Of a DNA stretch of 9,520 bases, positions 1-5,715 are shown one piece after another. The translations under genes were made by a program, and so were the position numbers. The stretch's first letter is position 1, and the number at the start of each line of letters is the position of its first letter. This DNA is from Candidatus Falkowiibacteriota bacterium (GTDB lineage: Bacteria; Patescibacteriota; Patescibacteriia; Patescibacteriales; UBA12465): assembly GCA_026396945.1 (NCBI GenBank), contig JAPLVX010000061.1, forward strand, positions 1 to 9,520, in the 5' to 3' direction. A model generated the notes under the pieces. The model saw only the letters and a program-made list of their open reading frames with translations, did not search any database and was not told where the DNA came from.

Positions 1-441
1 ATTTTCCAAAATATCCTCGATTAACATTAGAGGATTATCTTGATACATATTTAATTCTTCAATTATCACCCCTTTCTCCCGTTCAATTTCTATTTCTTCA
101 AATTTTGATCGTTCTAACATTTCATAAATTATCGCCGTGGCTTTAGTTATTTTAGCGCTGGCCGTCTTAATATAATAACCAGTAAACTCTTTGCTGGTAA
201 AGGCATTGTATTCTGCTCCGATTTCGTCTAAAGCGGTTGATAAAGATAAGGTTGTCGGATATTTAACCGTGCCCTTAAAAAACATATGCTCTAAAAAATG
301 AGACAGGCCGCTTGTCCGCTGATCTTCGTATTTCGACCCGGTTTTAAACATAATTAAAATCGTGGCCGTTTTCATGGCCGGAGCCGGCAGGGTAATAATT
401 GGCAAACCATTGGACAATTTCTTTATTTTATATTTATTCAT
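1..441 (-). CDS. M16 family zinc metallopeptidase (insulinase/processing-protease-like), N-terminal part
   Basis: Translating the minus strand from the ATG at 441 gives 147 codons without a stop, running off the left edge, so only the N-terminal part is present. The inverted zinc motif HFLEH lies at residues 48-52, inside the typical GLSHFLEHMFFKGT block. A further glutamate, E129 in the VIIEEL segment, sits 76 residues after the second histidine, which is the spacing of the third zinc ligand in this family (HxxEH-x76-E). The block around residues 75-91, containing NAFTSKEFTGYY, is also typical. M16 proteins cleave peptides or small proteins in a clamshell-like chamber; bacterial members are usually about 400-450 residues and often paired. 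No signal peptide is visible, so a cytoplasmic enzyme is likely, with substrate unknown. No Shine-Dalgarno sequence precedes the ATG, only A/T-rich bases. The gene is divergent from radC across a 114-base gap. Family assignment is secure; the exact role is not. Confidence 0.93.
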   Translation of the reverse strand, partial: MNKYKIKKLSNGLPIITLPAPAMKTATILIMFKTGSKYEDQRTSGLSHFLEHMFFKGTVKYPTTLSLSTALDEIGAEYNAFTSKEFTGYYIKTASAKITKATAIIYEMLERSKFEEIEIEREKGVIIEELNMYQDNPLMLIEDILEN

Positions 442-503
442 ATTTAAATTTGACTAAATGCACAAATTCTTAGTTTAGAGCCTTTAGTATTTCATAATTA
501 TCA

Positions 504-532
504 TTTTAAATTTACCATGTTTCTGATATAAT
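504..532 (+). promoter_or_regulatory. Probable sigma-70-type promoter of radC (extended -10)
   Basis: TATAAT at 527-532 is a perfect -10 box and is preceded by TG plus one base (524-526), giving an extended -10. The -35 position (about 504-510, TTTTAAA) matches the consensus poorly, as is common for extended -10 promoters. Transcription would start near 539, leaving a leader of only about 16 bases before the radC ATG at 556. No obvious promoter was seen for the divergent protease gene. Confidence 0.6.
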
Positions 533-555
533 TAATAGGTAATAAAAAGAAATAT

Positions 556-1284
556 ATGACTTATAAAATTAACGAAAAAAGTATTGTTTTGACCCACGGC
601 CTAAACTATAATCGGCAATATAAGATCAGCAAGATTAAAGATTTACCGGATAGTGAAAAACCGCGCGAGAAACTGCTGGAGAGCGGTCCGGCGACTTTAT
701 CGGCCGCTGAACTCTTGGCCATTGTTTTGGGCGTGGGCACTAAGAAAGAAGAGGTTTTCTCAATGTCATCTCGACTCTTACGGGAATACGGCGAAAAAGC
801 GATTGCCCAACAAAAGGATCCGAAAATGATTGCCCGAGAATTAAAAATTCCCGAACTTAAGGCTTGCCAGATTGTGGCTTGCTTTGAACTCGGCCGTCGT
901 TTTTTTCTAAAAACTCCCGGCGGCTCAATTACGATTAAAAATGCCGCTCAAGCTTTTGCTTATTTAAAAGACATGGGAACTCTAAATAAAGAACAATTTC
1001 GCGGCCTTTATTTAAATAGTCGTTATCAATTAGTTCATGATGAAGTCATCTCGCTCGGGACTTTAACCGCTAGCTTAGTCCATCCGCGCGAAGTTTTTAA
1101 GCCGGCTTTAGAATATTCAGCGGCCGCTTTAATTATTGCGCACAATCATCCTTCCGGTAGTCTCAAGGCCACTACTGCTGATCAAGAAATTACTAATCAA
1201 TTGATTGAGGCCGGTAAAATTCTAGAAATTGAAGTTTTGGATCATTTAATAATCGCGAAGAATAAATTTACCAGTATTTTATAA
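556..1284 (+). CDS. radC: RadC family JAB/MPN-domain protein
   Basis: This 242-residue protein has the full RadC layout. An N-terminal helix-hairpin-helix region contains the block PREKLLESGPATLSAAELLA (residues 36-55), and a C-terminal JAB/MPN domain follows from about residue 127. The metal-site residues are visible: E179 in HPREVF, H196 and H198 in HNHPSG, and D209. The position usually occupied by serine in the HxHx7Sx2D signature is T206. RadC was once thought to act in DNA repair, but its biochemical function is unresolved. The length is close to the family norm (about 220-230) with some 20 extra N-terminal residues; the next methionine is residue 70, inside the conserved domain, so the ATG at 556 is chosen. 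Upstream is an A-rich stretch with only a weak AAGA ribosome site. The stop codon overlaps the start of the next gene by one base, so the two are probably co-transcribed and translationally coupled. Confidence 0.93.
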   Translation: MTYKINEKSIVLTHGLNYNRQYKISKIKDLPDSEKPREKLLESGPATLSAAELLAIVLGVGTKKEEVFSMSSRLLREYGEKAIAQQKDPKMIARELKIPELKACQIVACFELGRRFFLKTPGGSITIKNAAQAFAYLKDMGTLNKEQFRGLYLNSRYQLVHDEVISLGTLTASLVHPREVFKPALEYSAAALIIAHNHPSGSLKATTADQEITNQLIEAGKILEIEVLDHLIIAKNKFTSIL

Positions 1285-1691
1285 TGAGTAAACAGCTAAT
1301 ATTAATACGCATGAAAAGTAAAAATTATAAAATAAAAAATTTAACTTTAATCCTCCGCGACGAAGCCAGCGTTAAATTTCATGTTAAGAATGATGATTAT
1401 TTTGGGACGATTGCCACGATCATCAGTCTTTTAAAACAAGAAGTGAGGAATCACCAGCTCAAAAACCAAACTAAAATTAACGCCGCTTTCAAAAATTTAG
1501 AGAAGGATTTAATGTTTTTACAGAGAAATTATCAGATTAGTTTAAAGGCTGACTTGGATAAAAGCATTGATAAGACTAAACTTAAGGCCAAACGAAAGAA
1601 ATCACCTACCAAACCAAAGCTAAAACCAACCAAAAGAAAACCAAGCCGAAGGGCAAGCTCCAGAGCCAGTGATCGAAAAACATTAAAATAA
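1284..1691 (+). CDS. Hypothetical small protein with lysine/arginine-rich C-terminal tail
   Basis: This is a 135-residue protein of no family I can name with confidence. Residues 1-95 look like a small folded domain: a beta-rich start (LTLILRDEASVKFHV), a DDYFGTIATIISLL segment at residues 37-50, and a helical part ending in DLMFLQRNYQI. Residues 97-135 form a strongly basic, proline- and serine-containing tail dominated by K and R, which is probably disordered and could bind nucleic acid. Its ATG overlaps the radC stop (TAATG), implying coupling to radC. An alternative start is M10, at 1311. The last 86 bases, residues 108-135, are antisense to the 3' end of the membrane-protein gene on the other strand. 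A strong terminator follows 17 bases after the stop. The one-base overlap and the terminator support a real gene; the function is unknown. Confidence 0.75.
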   Translation: MSKQLILIRMKSKNYKIKNLTLILRDEASVKFHVKNDDYFGTIATIISLLKQEVRNHQLKNQTKINAAFKNLEKDLMFLQRNYQISLKADLDKSIDKTKLKAKRKKSPTKPKLKPTKRKPSRRASSRASDRKTLK

Positions 1692-2955
1692 TTAAAGCAA
1701 TAAAAATTCCAGCGCCGAGAGCTCGAGCGCTGGTTTTTTTAATAGTATAAAAAAGCCAAGCGACAAAAGACAAAAAACCAAAAATACCAATCTCGGCCAG
1801 GGCCAAAATAAAAACGTTATGAACCGGTTGCGGATAATCAGTCGGGGTAACCAAATTATTCACACTCAGACTCTTAACGTAATTACCTCGACCAACGCCT
1901 AATAAATAATTAGATCTGATTAAAGTTGCCGCCTGAGCTAGATATTCTTGGCGTTCGGAAACTGACTTGGCTTCTAAACGTCCTTGTCCAGTTAAACGAG
2001 TAAAACTTAATTCATGAAAGCAGGAATTGAGCGAAAAAATTAAAACCGTCGATAAAATAACTAGAGCGAATAACTTGCCTAAATTCGGCCAAGCCTTCTC
2101 CTTTATATAAAATATCGCCAAAATGAATAAAGCGGCGCCATAAGCTAGCCAAGCGGTTCGGGAAAAGGAACAATATAGAGCCATAAGCCCTAATAAATAA
2201 AAAACCCAAATAAATAAGGTCGGCCAGGGTTTTATTCTTAGTTTTGAATACTCAGTCTCTGTTTTTTTCTCCCTCTCTCCGCGCGGTAAATTAATAATAT
2301 AATGAGCGGCTGAAAGTAAACCAATTAACATAACCCCGCCAAGAATATTGGGATGATCAAAACCGCCATAAGCTCGGAGCCAACGACCGGAAGCCGTTTC
2401 GATTACGGCTGTCCCGGCGAGTCCAGGGTTATGATAAGCTAAACCTAAATATTTATTGGCCCAGGTCGTCTGTAATAAAAACTGAGTAATCGCAAGACCG
2501 GCCTGGAAACTTAGACTTAATAAAAAGGCTAAAGTTAATTTAGGCCGAGGAATATCGAGATCTTTTGATTTAATAATAGAAAACAAGGCTAAGCCCAAGA
2601 GAAATAAAAAATAATAATTTAGGGCTAAAAGTTTATCTGGCGCAACAAAAATAGAAACAAACGTAAATAATTCCCAAATCGCCAGGAGCCATAAATAGAC
2701 AGGAATTTTTTTCATCTCCGGCGCCTTAAATATTATTTTAAAATTATAAATTAGAAATAATAAAACTAAAATTATTAATATTATTTCCCAGGCGTAAAGA
2801 CCAATCTCGTTGTAATTGGAAAAATCCGGTCGCAAAATTAATTTTGTCTGCCAGGGTAATAAAAAAAGTAATAAATAGCTTAAATAAGTAATTATCTTTT
2901 TAAGATAAGCCCTCATATTTTTAAAATAAACCATAAAATTTTCAAAGCCGGCCAT
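1606..2955 (-). CDS. O-antigen ligase/polymerase-like polytopic membrane protein (Wzy/WaaL superfamily)
   Basis: This 449-residue protein has about 12 predicted membrane helices. Five lie in residues 17-163 and more in 203-222, 244-264, 269-285 and 294-311. A large hydrophilic loop at about 312-376 is followed by the last helices, 379-405, 413-427 and 431-449. Superfamily-type motifs are GGFDHPN (197-203), SFSRTAW (263-269), SERQEY (333-338), GVGRGNY (353-359) in the loop, and QPVHNVF (376-382). A conserved-looking DHW (428-430) lies before the last helix. WaaL/Wzy-like enzymes move lipid-linked glycans on the outer face of the membrane using loop Arg and His residues, so a role in surface polysaccharide or glycoprotein assembly is inferred; the substrate is unknown. 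The ATG at 2955 overlaps the preceding gene by 14 bases; M14 (2916) is a plausible alternative just before the first helix. The 3' end overlaps the convergent plus-strand gene by 86 bases, and that gene's terminator lies within residues 406-416. Confidence 0.88.
   Translation of the reverse strand: MAGFENFMVYFKNMRAYLKKIITYLSYLLLFLLPWQTKLILRPDFSNYNEIGLYAWEIILIILVLLFLIYNFKIIFKAPEMKKIPVYLWLLAIWELFTFVSIFVAPDKLLALNYYFLFLLGLALFSIIKSKDLDIPRPKLTLAFLLSLSFQAGLAITQFLLQTTWANKYLGLAYHNPGLAGTAVIETASGRWLRAYGGFDHPNILGGVMLIGLLSAAHYIINLPRGEREKKTETEYSKLRIKPWPTLFIWVFYLLGLMALYCSFSRTAWLAYGAALFILAIFYIKEKAWPNLGKLFALVILSTVLIFSLNSCFHELSFTRLTGQGRLEAKSVSERQEYLAQAATLIRSNYLLGVGRGNYVKSLSVNNLVTPTDYPQPVHNVFILALAEIGIFGFLSFVAWLFYTIKKTSARALGAGIFIALIILMFFDHWLWSLPFGLVFFWLVLALVW
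1709..1740 (+). terminator. Rho-independent terminator of the radC unit, embedded in a convergent coding region
   Basis: CCAGCGC (1709-1715) pairs perfectly with GCGCTGG (1727-1733). The bases between can extend the stem through CGA/TCG pairs with a one-base bulge, and seven T residues (1734-1740) follow directly. It lies 17 bases after the stop of the small lysine-rich gene. On the minus strand the same hairpin is followed by a weaker U-rich tract (AAUUUUUAUU), so some termination in that direction is conceivable. Confidence 0.88.
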
Positions 2956-3919
2956 TCGCTTTTAACTTACCGCGATATTTTTCTCTTAACTCCTCACGAC
3001 GATCAACTAAATATAATTTAATTATTCCTGATTTAATTATAACCCGGCTGTCTTTGTTCGCCAGATCCTTTAAAGCCGGGGGAAGGATTTTTAATTGCCA
3101 AGCTCGGCTGGAACGTTCCAGGAAATTAGATAAGGGATTAAAGACGGAAGTAAAAACAGATCCGGGCCTAAGGTTGAACCGCTGCTTGCCCGACAATGAA
3201 TTATCTTTTTTTATTTGCCGACGCGGATTCGAACCAGGCGCAATAAAATTAGGCAGATAATTCTTTAGCCAACCATTTGCGGACAGCAAACGCTCATAAG
3301 TACTATTTCTGTTATAAATAGGAACTAAACCGGCCAGCCAATAATTAAAGTAAAAATCTTGGCTATCTAATTTCAGAGTCTCTAAATTTAAATTATCCTC
3401 ATCAATATAAAAACTTAAGCAAATTTTATTTTCTTTGGTGGTTTTATTCGGCCTTAAATTTAAAAGTTTAGCTAGGCCGGCGCAAAAGAGGCGCGTTAAC
3501 CAAATTCTATTTTTAGAGCTAACAATAAATAAATCAATATCACTCTCGGCCCGCAAATTATGAGCCCCAATGATATTAGACACGGAAATCAATTGAACTG
3601 TGGGGCATAGCTTAAAAAGACGGCTAATCTTTAGGGCGGTTTTAAATTTTCGATCCGTATAATTATAGCGGGCGAGGCGAATTTTAATGATCTCACTACG
3701 ATTAGCTAAATAATAAAAACCGCCTTTAGTTTCCCAGGCGTTATTATCGCCTTCTTTATTTAGAAGAGCTTGAAGGTCCCGGAATTCACATTGACAGTCT
3801 AAATACTGCCAAATCTCGTAAATACTTAAAGGATAATTAAAAAGGTCAAACCAAATTAATGTTCTAAAAATGGCTAATTTTAAATTATTTTTTTCAATAT
3901 TTACAAAATTGTCGTTCAT
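2942..3919 (-). CDS. Nucleotidyltransferase-like protein (divergent Pol beta-type fold)
   Basis: This is a 325-residue protein. Residues 14-95 look like a winged-helix-type N-terminal part (AIFRTLIWFDLFNYPLS, then FYYLANR). Residues 108-175 resemble the nucleotidyltransferase core: a strand VQLISVSNI, then SDIDLFIV at 126-133, whose D127 and D129 fit the metal-binding DxD pair. The usual Gly-Ser pair before the DxD is not present; the chain reads SNIIGAHN there. Conserved-looking blocks follow: IWLTRLFCAGL (139-149), KICLSFYID (165-173) and FNYWLAGLVPIY (191-202). Near the C-terminus DRREELREKY (306-315) is typical of what I remember as a protein type frequent in candidate-phyla genomes. It has no membrane segment and is probably cytoplasmic. 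It overlaps the Wzy/WaaL-like gene by 14 bases, suggesting a joint role in glycan or surface-polymer metabolism. The substrate is unknown, and catalytic activity is uncertain given the missing Gly-Ser. Confidence 0.75.
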   Translation of the reverse strand: MNDNFVNIEKNNLKLAIFRTLIWFDLFNYPLSIYEIWQYLDCQCEFRDLQALLNKEGDNNAWETKGGFYYLANRSEIIKIRLARYNYTDRKFKTALKISRLFKLCPTVQLISVSNIIGAHNLRAESDIDLFIVSSKNRIWLTRLFCAGLAKLLNLRPNKTTKENKICLSFYIDEDNLNLETLKLDSQDFYFNYWLAGLVPIYNRNSTYERLLSANGWLKNYLPNFIAPGSNPRRQIKKDNSLSGKQRFNLRPGSVFTSVFNPLSNFLERSSRAWQLKILPPALKDLANKDSRVIIKSGIIKLYLVDRREELREKYRGKLKANGRL

Positions 3920-3925
3920 AGCTTC

Positions 3926-3954
3926 ATTATACAGTGGCTAGTTTTTATTTAACC
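3926..3954 (-). promoter_or_regulatory. Probable promoter placing transcription start at the start codon (leaderless candidate)
   Basis: On the minus strand a perfect TATAAT (3931 down to 3926) lies six bases before the ATG at 3919. A start 6-7 bases downstream of the -10 box would coincide with the A of that ATG, giving an mRNA with no 5' leader. The -35 region (about 3949-3954, GGTTAA) is weak. The box lies in the 55-base gap between rmuC and this gene, so the gene can be expressed independently of rmuC. Confidence 0.45.
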
Positions 3955-3974
3955 GGGTCCATTTTGCGATTTGC

Positions 3975-5078
3975 CTATTCTGATTTCGGCCGTTCAATAC
4001 TTAAAACTTCTAACTCACTTTTCTTCCCGCTTATCTTCATGATATCCTTATCCATTTTTTTAAACTCTAAATAAGCGTTATTATAATGGTTAACCGTGGT
4101 CGACATGCTAAGCCCTAGTTTTTTTAAAAAATCTTCGTAATTTATCATGTGTTTACCTAGCTTTTCAATATTAGCTTTTATCTCTTTAGCGCTTTCTTCA
4201 ATTTGCATTGCCTTCAAACCTTGCAAAACGGTTTGCAAATAAGCCAGGAACGAAGTTGGGGAAACAATAATAACTTTTTTATCGCGATAAGCATATTCAA
4301 TCAAGTCACGGGTATTAATTTTTACCGCTCCGACCTTATTAACTAATAAATCATAATAAATCGCCTCGGACGGGATAAACATAAAGGCGAACTCCATGGT
4401 TTTCTTGCCGGGTAGAATATATTTAGAAGTTTCGTCAATTCGATTTTTTAAATCCTGCTTAAAAATCTGTTCTAATTTTTCTCTCTGCTCTTTATCAGTC
4501 GCATTTAAAATCCGCTCATAATTTTCTAAAGAAAACTTAGCGTCAATCGGAATAACTTTATCTTTTACGAATACCACCGCGTCAACAATCAAGTCTTTGC
4601 CGGTCTTTTCATCCTTGCCTAAATGATACTGCATCTCATAAGAATTCGGCGGCAGAACATTCTTTAAAGTTTCTTCTAGAAAATATTCGCCGAGCACGCC
4701 ACGCTGTTTCGGATTTTTTAAAATATCTTGCAAATTTTGCAATTGCGCCGAAAAATTTACGACTTGTTTATTAGTCTCATCCAGCTTGGTTAATTTTTCC
4801 GTGACTTCGGCAATTAACTTGGCGGATTGGCCGGTAATATTTTGAATAATCCGCGTTGTTTGCCCGAATTGTTCCTGATTCGTTTTGTGGGTTTCAGATA
4901 ATTTGCGGTCTAGTTCTTGGCGTAAATCTTTATTTTGCTCGTTTAATTGGTTCAACTTTTCCGCCAAAACAATCAGGCGCTCATCATCGCCGTTGGCCGT
5001 CTTCTTTTTAAGCAATAAAAAAATGATGACTATTATTCCTAAAATTAATAAAGCTAAAAAAAAGAAAATCGGATCCAT
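3975..5078 (-). CDS. rmuC: DNA recombination protein RmuC homologue
   Basis: This 367-residue protein has the classic RmuC order. An N-terminal membrane anchor lies at residues 4-23, followed by the basic KKK. A long charged coiled-coil region spans about 33-120, and the RmuC domain about 122-340. Diagnostic blocks are KQRGVLGEYFLEETL (124-138), VDAVVF (165-170), VIPIDAKFSLENYERI (175-190), FMFIPSEAIYYDLL (232-245) and VSPTSFLAYLQTV (272-284). D166 and D179-x-K181 fit a PD-(D/E)xK-type nuclease core. RmuC proteins limit recombination at short inverted repeats and are thought to be nucleases acting on branched or secondary structures; this one would sit tethered to the membrane. The ATG at 5078 is fixed by an in-frame TAA shortly upstream. 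No Shine-Dalgarno sequence lies at normal distance; an AGGAGGG is 22 bases away. It may form a loose unit with the two genes downstream, across a 55-base gap. Confidence 0.94.
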   Translation of the reverse strand: MDPIFFFLALLILGIIVIIFLLLKKKTANGDDERLIVLAEKLNQLNEQNKDLRQELDRKLSETHKTNQEQFGQTTRIIQNITGQSAKLIAEVTEKLTKLDETNKQVVNFSAQLQNLQDILKNPKQRGVLGEYFLEETLKNVLPPNSYEMQYHLGKDEKTGKDLIVDAVVFVKDKVIPIDAKFSLENYERILNATDKEQREKLEQIFKQDLKNRIDETSKYILPGKKTMEFAFMFIPSEAIYYDLLVNKVGAVKINTRDLIEYAYRDKKVIIVSPTSFLAYLQTVLQGLKAMQIEESAKEIKANIEKLGKHMINYEDFLKKLGLSMSTTVNHYNNAYLEFKKMDKDIMKISGKKSELEVLSIERPKSE

Positions 5079-5107
5079 ATATTTAGATTAATGTTTATTT
5101 CCCTCCT

Positions 5108-5136
5108 ATTATAGTATATCGTTCGCGCTTATTATA
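5108..5136 (-). promoter_or_regulatory. Tandem -10 boxes upstream of rmuC
   Basis: Two perfect TATAAT hexamers occur on the minus strand, at 5136-5131 and 5113-5108, each within ACTATAATA and separated by 17 bases. The proximal box would start transcription near 5101, giving a leader of about 23 bases; the distal one near 5124. Neither has a good -35 hexamer, unless the distal TATAAT itself occupies the -35 position of the proximal one. The region overlaps the divergent plus-strand promoter at 5140-5168, so the two polymerases may compete. Confidence 0.5.
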
Positions 5137-5139
5137 GTC

Positions 5140-5168
5140 TTGACAAATAATGTAACTAATGTTAATAT
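5140..5168 (+). promoter_or_regulatory. Strong consensus sigma-70-type promoter of the small membrane cassette
   Basis: TTGACA at 5140-5145 matches the -35 consensus perfectly. After a 17-base spacer comes TAATAT at 5163-5168, with the extended -10 element TGT just before it (5160-5162). Transcription should start near 5175, giving a leader of about 40 bases with a ribosome site before the ATG at 5215. It is the closest match to a full consensus promoter in the window. Confidence 0.7.
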
Positions 5169-5214
5169 AAGCCCATAAAAATTATCGCACCAGTATTCAC
5201 AAAAAGGTATTATC

Positions 5215-5297
5215 ATGAAAGCTCTTTTTATTTTTTTGGAAAAACGGTCCTCCACTTGGCCGCCATTCTGCTATTGGGTTTAATAACCTATGTCTGA
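5215..5297 (+). CDS. Tiny ORF, possibly a frameshifted small membrane peptide
   Basis: An ATG at 5215 is preceded by AAAAAGG (5201-5207) at good ribosome-binding distance and lies about 40 bases after a strong promoter, so translation probably starts here. Read straight, it gives 22 residues ending at tandem TAA stops (5281-5286), with an unconvincing sequence. If the reading shifts by -1 at the run of seven T residues (5231-5237), it gives about 27 residues. These run on as GKTVLHLAAILLLGLITYV, a clear membrane helix, and stop at TGA 5295-5297, overlapping the next ATG by 8 bases. The T_TTT_TTG heptamer (5232-5238) is in the right phase for ribosomal slippage. A lost T in the sequence or a decayed gene would look the same. 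Either version ends close to the start of the next gene, so translational coupling is likely. Function unknown. Confidence 0.35.
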
Positions 5298-5634
5298 CCA
5301 GACTCTCAATGTTTTACCAGGGGCTATCATTGGTTGGCTTGGCTTCTCGGGAATTTTCCTGGTTGGCTTTATCTTGACTCTGGTTACCCACTCAGCTATT
5401 AAGGAAACCGGCTCCACTCTTCTTATAGGAATCGGGGTGCCAATTTTGGTAGCAATCTTTATTGCTTTAATTCCATTCCTAGCCGGAGATTTCGCCAGAG
5501 CTTTGATGTCTTTTGCGGCTATGTGTATTGAAGCGGTGCTCGGTGGTTTACTAGGACTGGCAATCGGAGCCTTACACCAAACAATAAAAACCGCTCCGCC
5601 CTGCCACTTCCCACCCCGTACTTTGACGATCTGA
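5290..5634 (+). CDS. Hypothetical small glycine-rich membrane protein (three predicted helices)
   Basis: This is a 114-residue protein I do not recognise. It has three hydrophobic, glycine-rich segments, at residues 11-33, 43-65 and 72-96. Glycine-spaced patterns such as GAIIGWLGFSG and GGLLGLAIGA favour tight helix packing. A short Pro/Cys-containing tail ends at TGA 5632-5634. The ATG at 5290 has only a poor ribosome site; it follows the stop of the preceding tiny ORF by six bases (or overlaps its shifted version), so translation is probably coupled. Leucine codons include many CTC, CTG, CTT and TTG and relatively few TTA, unlike the neighbouring genes, hinting at a different origin or high expression. 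The gene has its own promoter (5140-5168) and terminator (5684-5712) and lies between rmuC and mscL with no functional link that I can see. The tail is doubtful because another frame is open to 5717. A pore-like or holin-like role would be speculation. Confidence 0.65.
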   Translation: MSDQTLNVLPGAIIGWLGFSGIFLVGFILTLVTHSAIKETGSTLLIGIGVPILVAIFIALIPFLAGDFARALMSFAAMCIEAVLGGLLGLAIGALHQTIKTAPPCHFPPRTLTI

Positions 5635-5683
5635 GATCTGGAACCAATCAGCCAGAAAAAAATTCAAAATTACCTTTGCTAAG

Positions 5684-5712
5684 AAAGCTGTCCTCACCCG
5701 ACAGCTTTTTTT
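5684..5712 (+). terminator. Rho-independent terminator of the small membrane cassette
   Basis: AAAGCTGTC (5684-5692) pairs with GACAGCTTT (5700-5708) around a seven-base loop, and the T run continues to 5712. It lies 50 bases after the TGA of the three-helix membrane protein. Confidence 0.85.
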
Positions 5713-5715
5713 CAT

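Noticed and set aside
442..555. Promoter for the M16 protease on the minus strand
   Set aside because: The gap is A/T-rich and contains several -10-like strings, but none has convincing spacing to a -35 element, so I did not call one.
1606..1740. Idea that the Wzy/WaaL-like gene really ends before the terminator hairpin and its 3' part is a frameshift artefact
   Set aside because: The residues after the hairpin (ALGAGIFIALIILMFFDHW, then a final helix) fit the expected C-terminal helices of this superfamily, so the frame through the hairpin appears genuine.
3054..3260. Plus-strand ORF of 68 codons inside the nucleotidyltransferase-like gene
   Set aside because: It lies wholly opposite a well-supported coding region, has no ribosome site of note, and its sequence looks like antisense translation; treated as a shadow.
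5632..5681. Reassignment of TGA as a sense codon (as in some candidate-phyla lineages), extending the three-helix protein past 5634
   Set aside because: Other genes, such as the nucleotidyltransferase-like one, end cleanly at TGA in an overlap with the next gene, and no conserved protein here contains an in-frame TGA, so the standard bacterial code fits.
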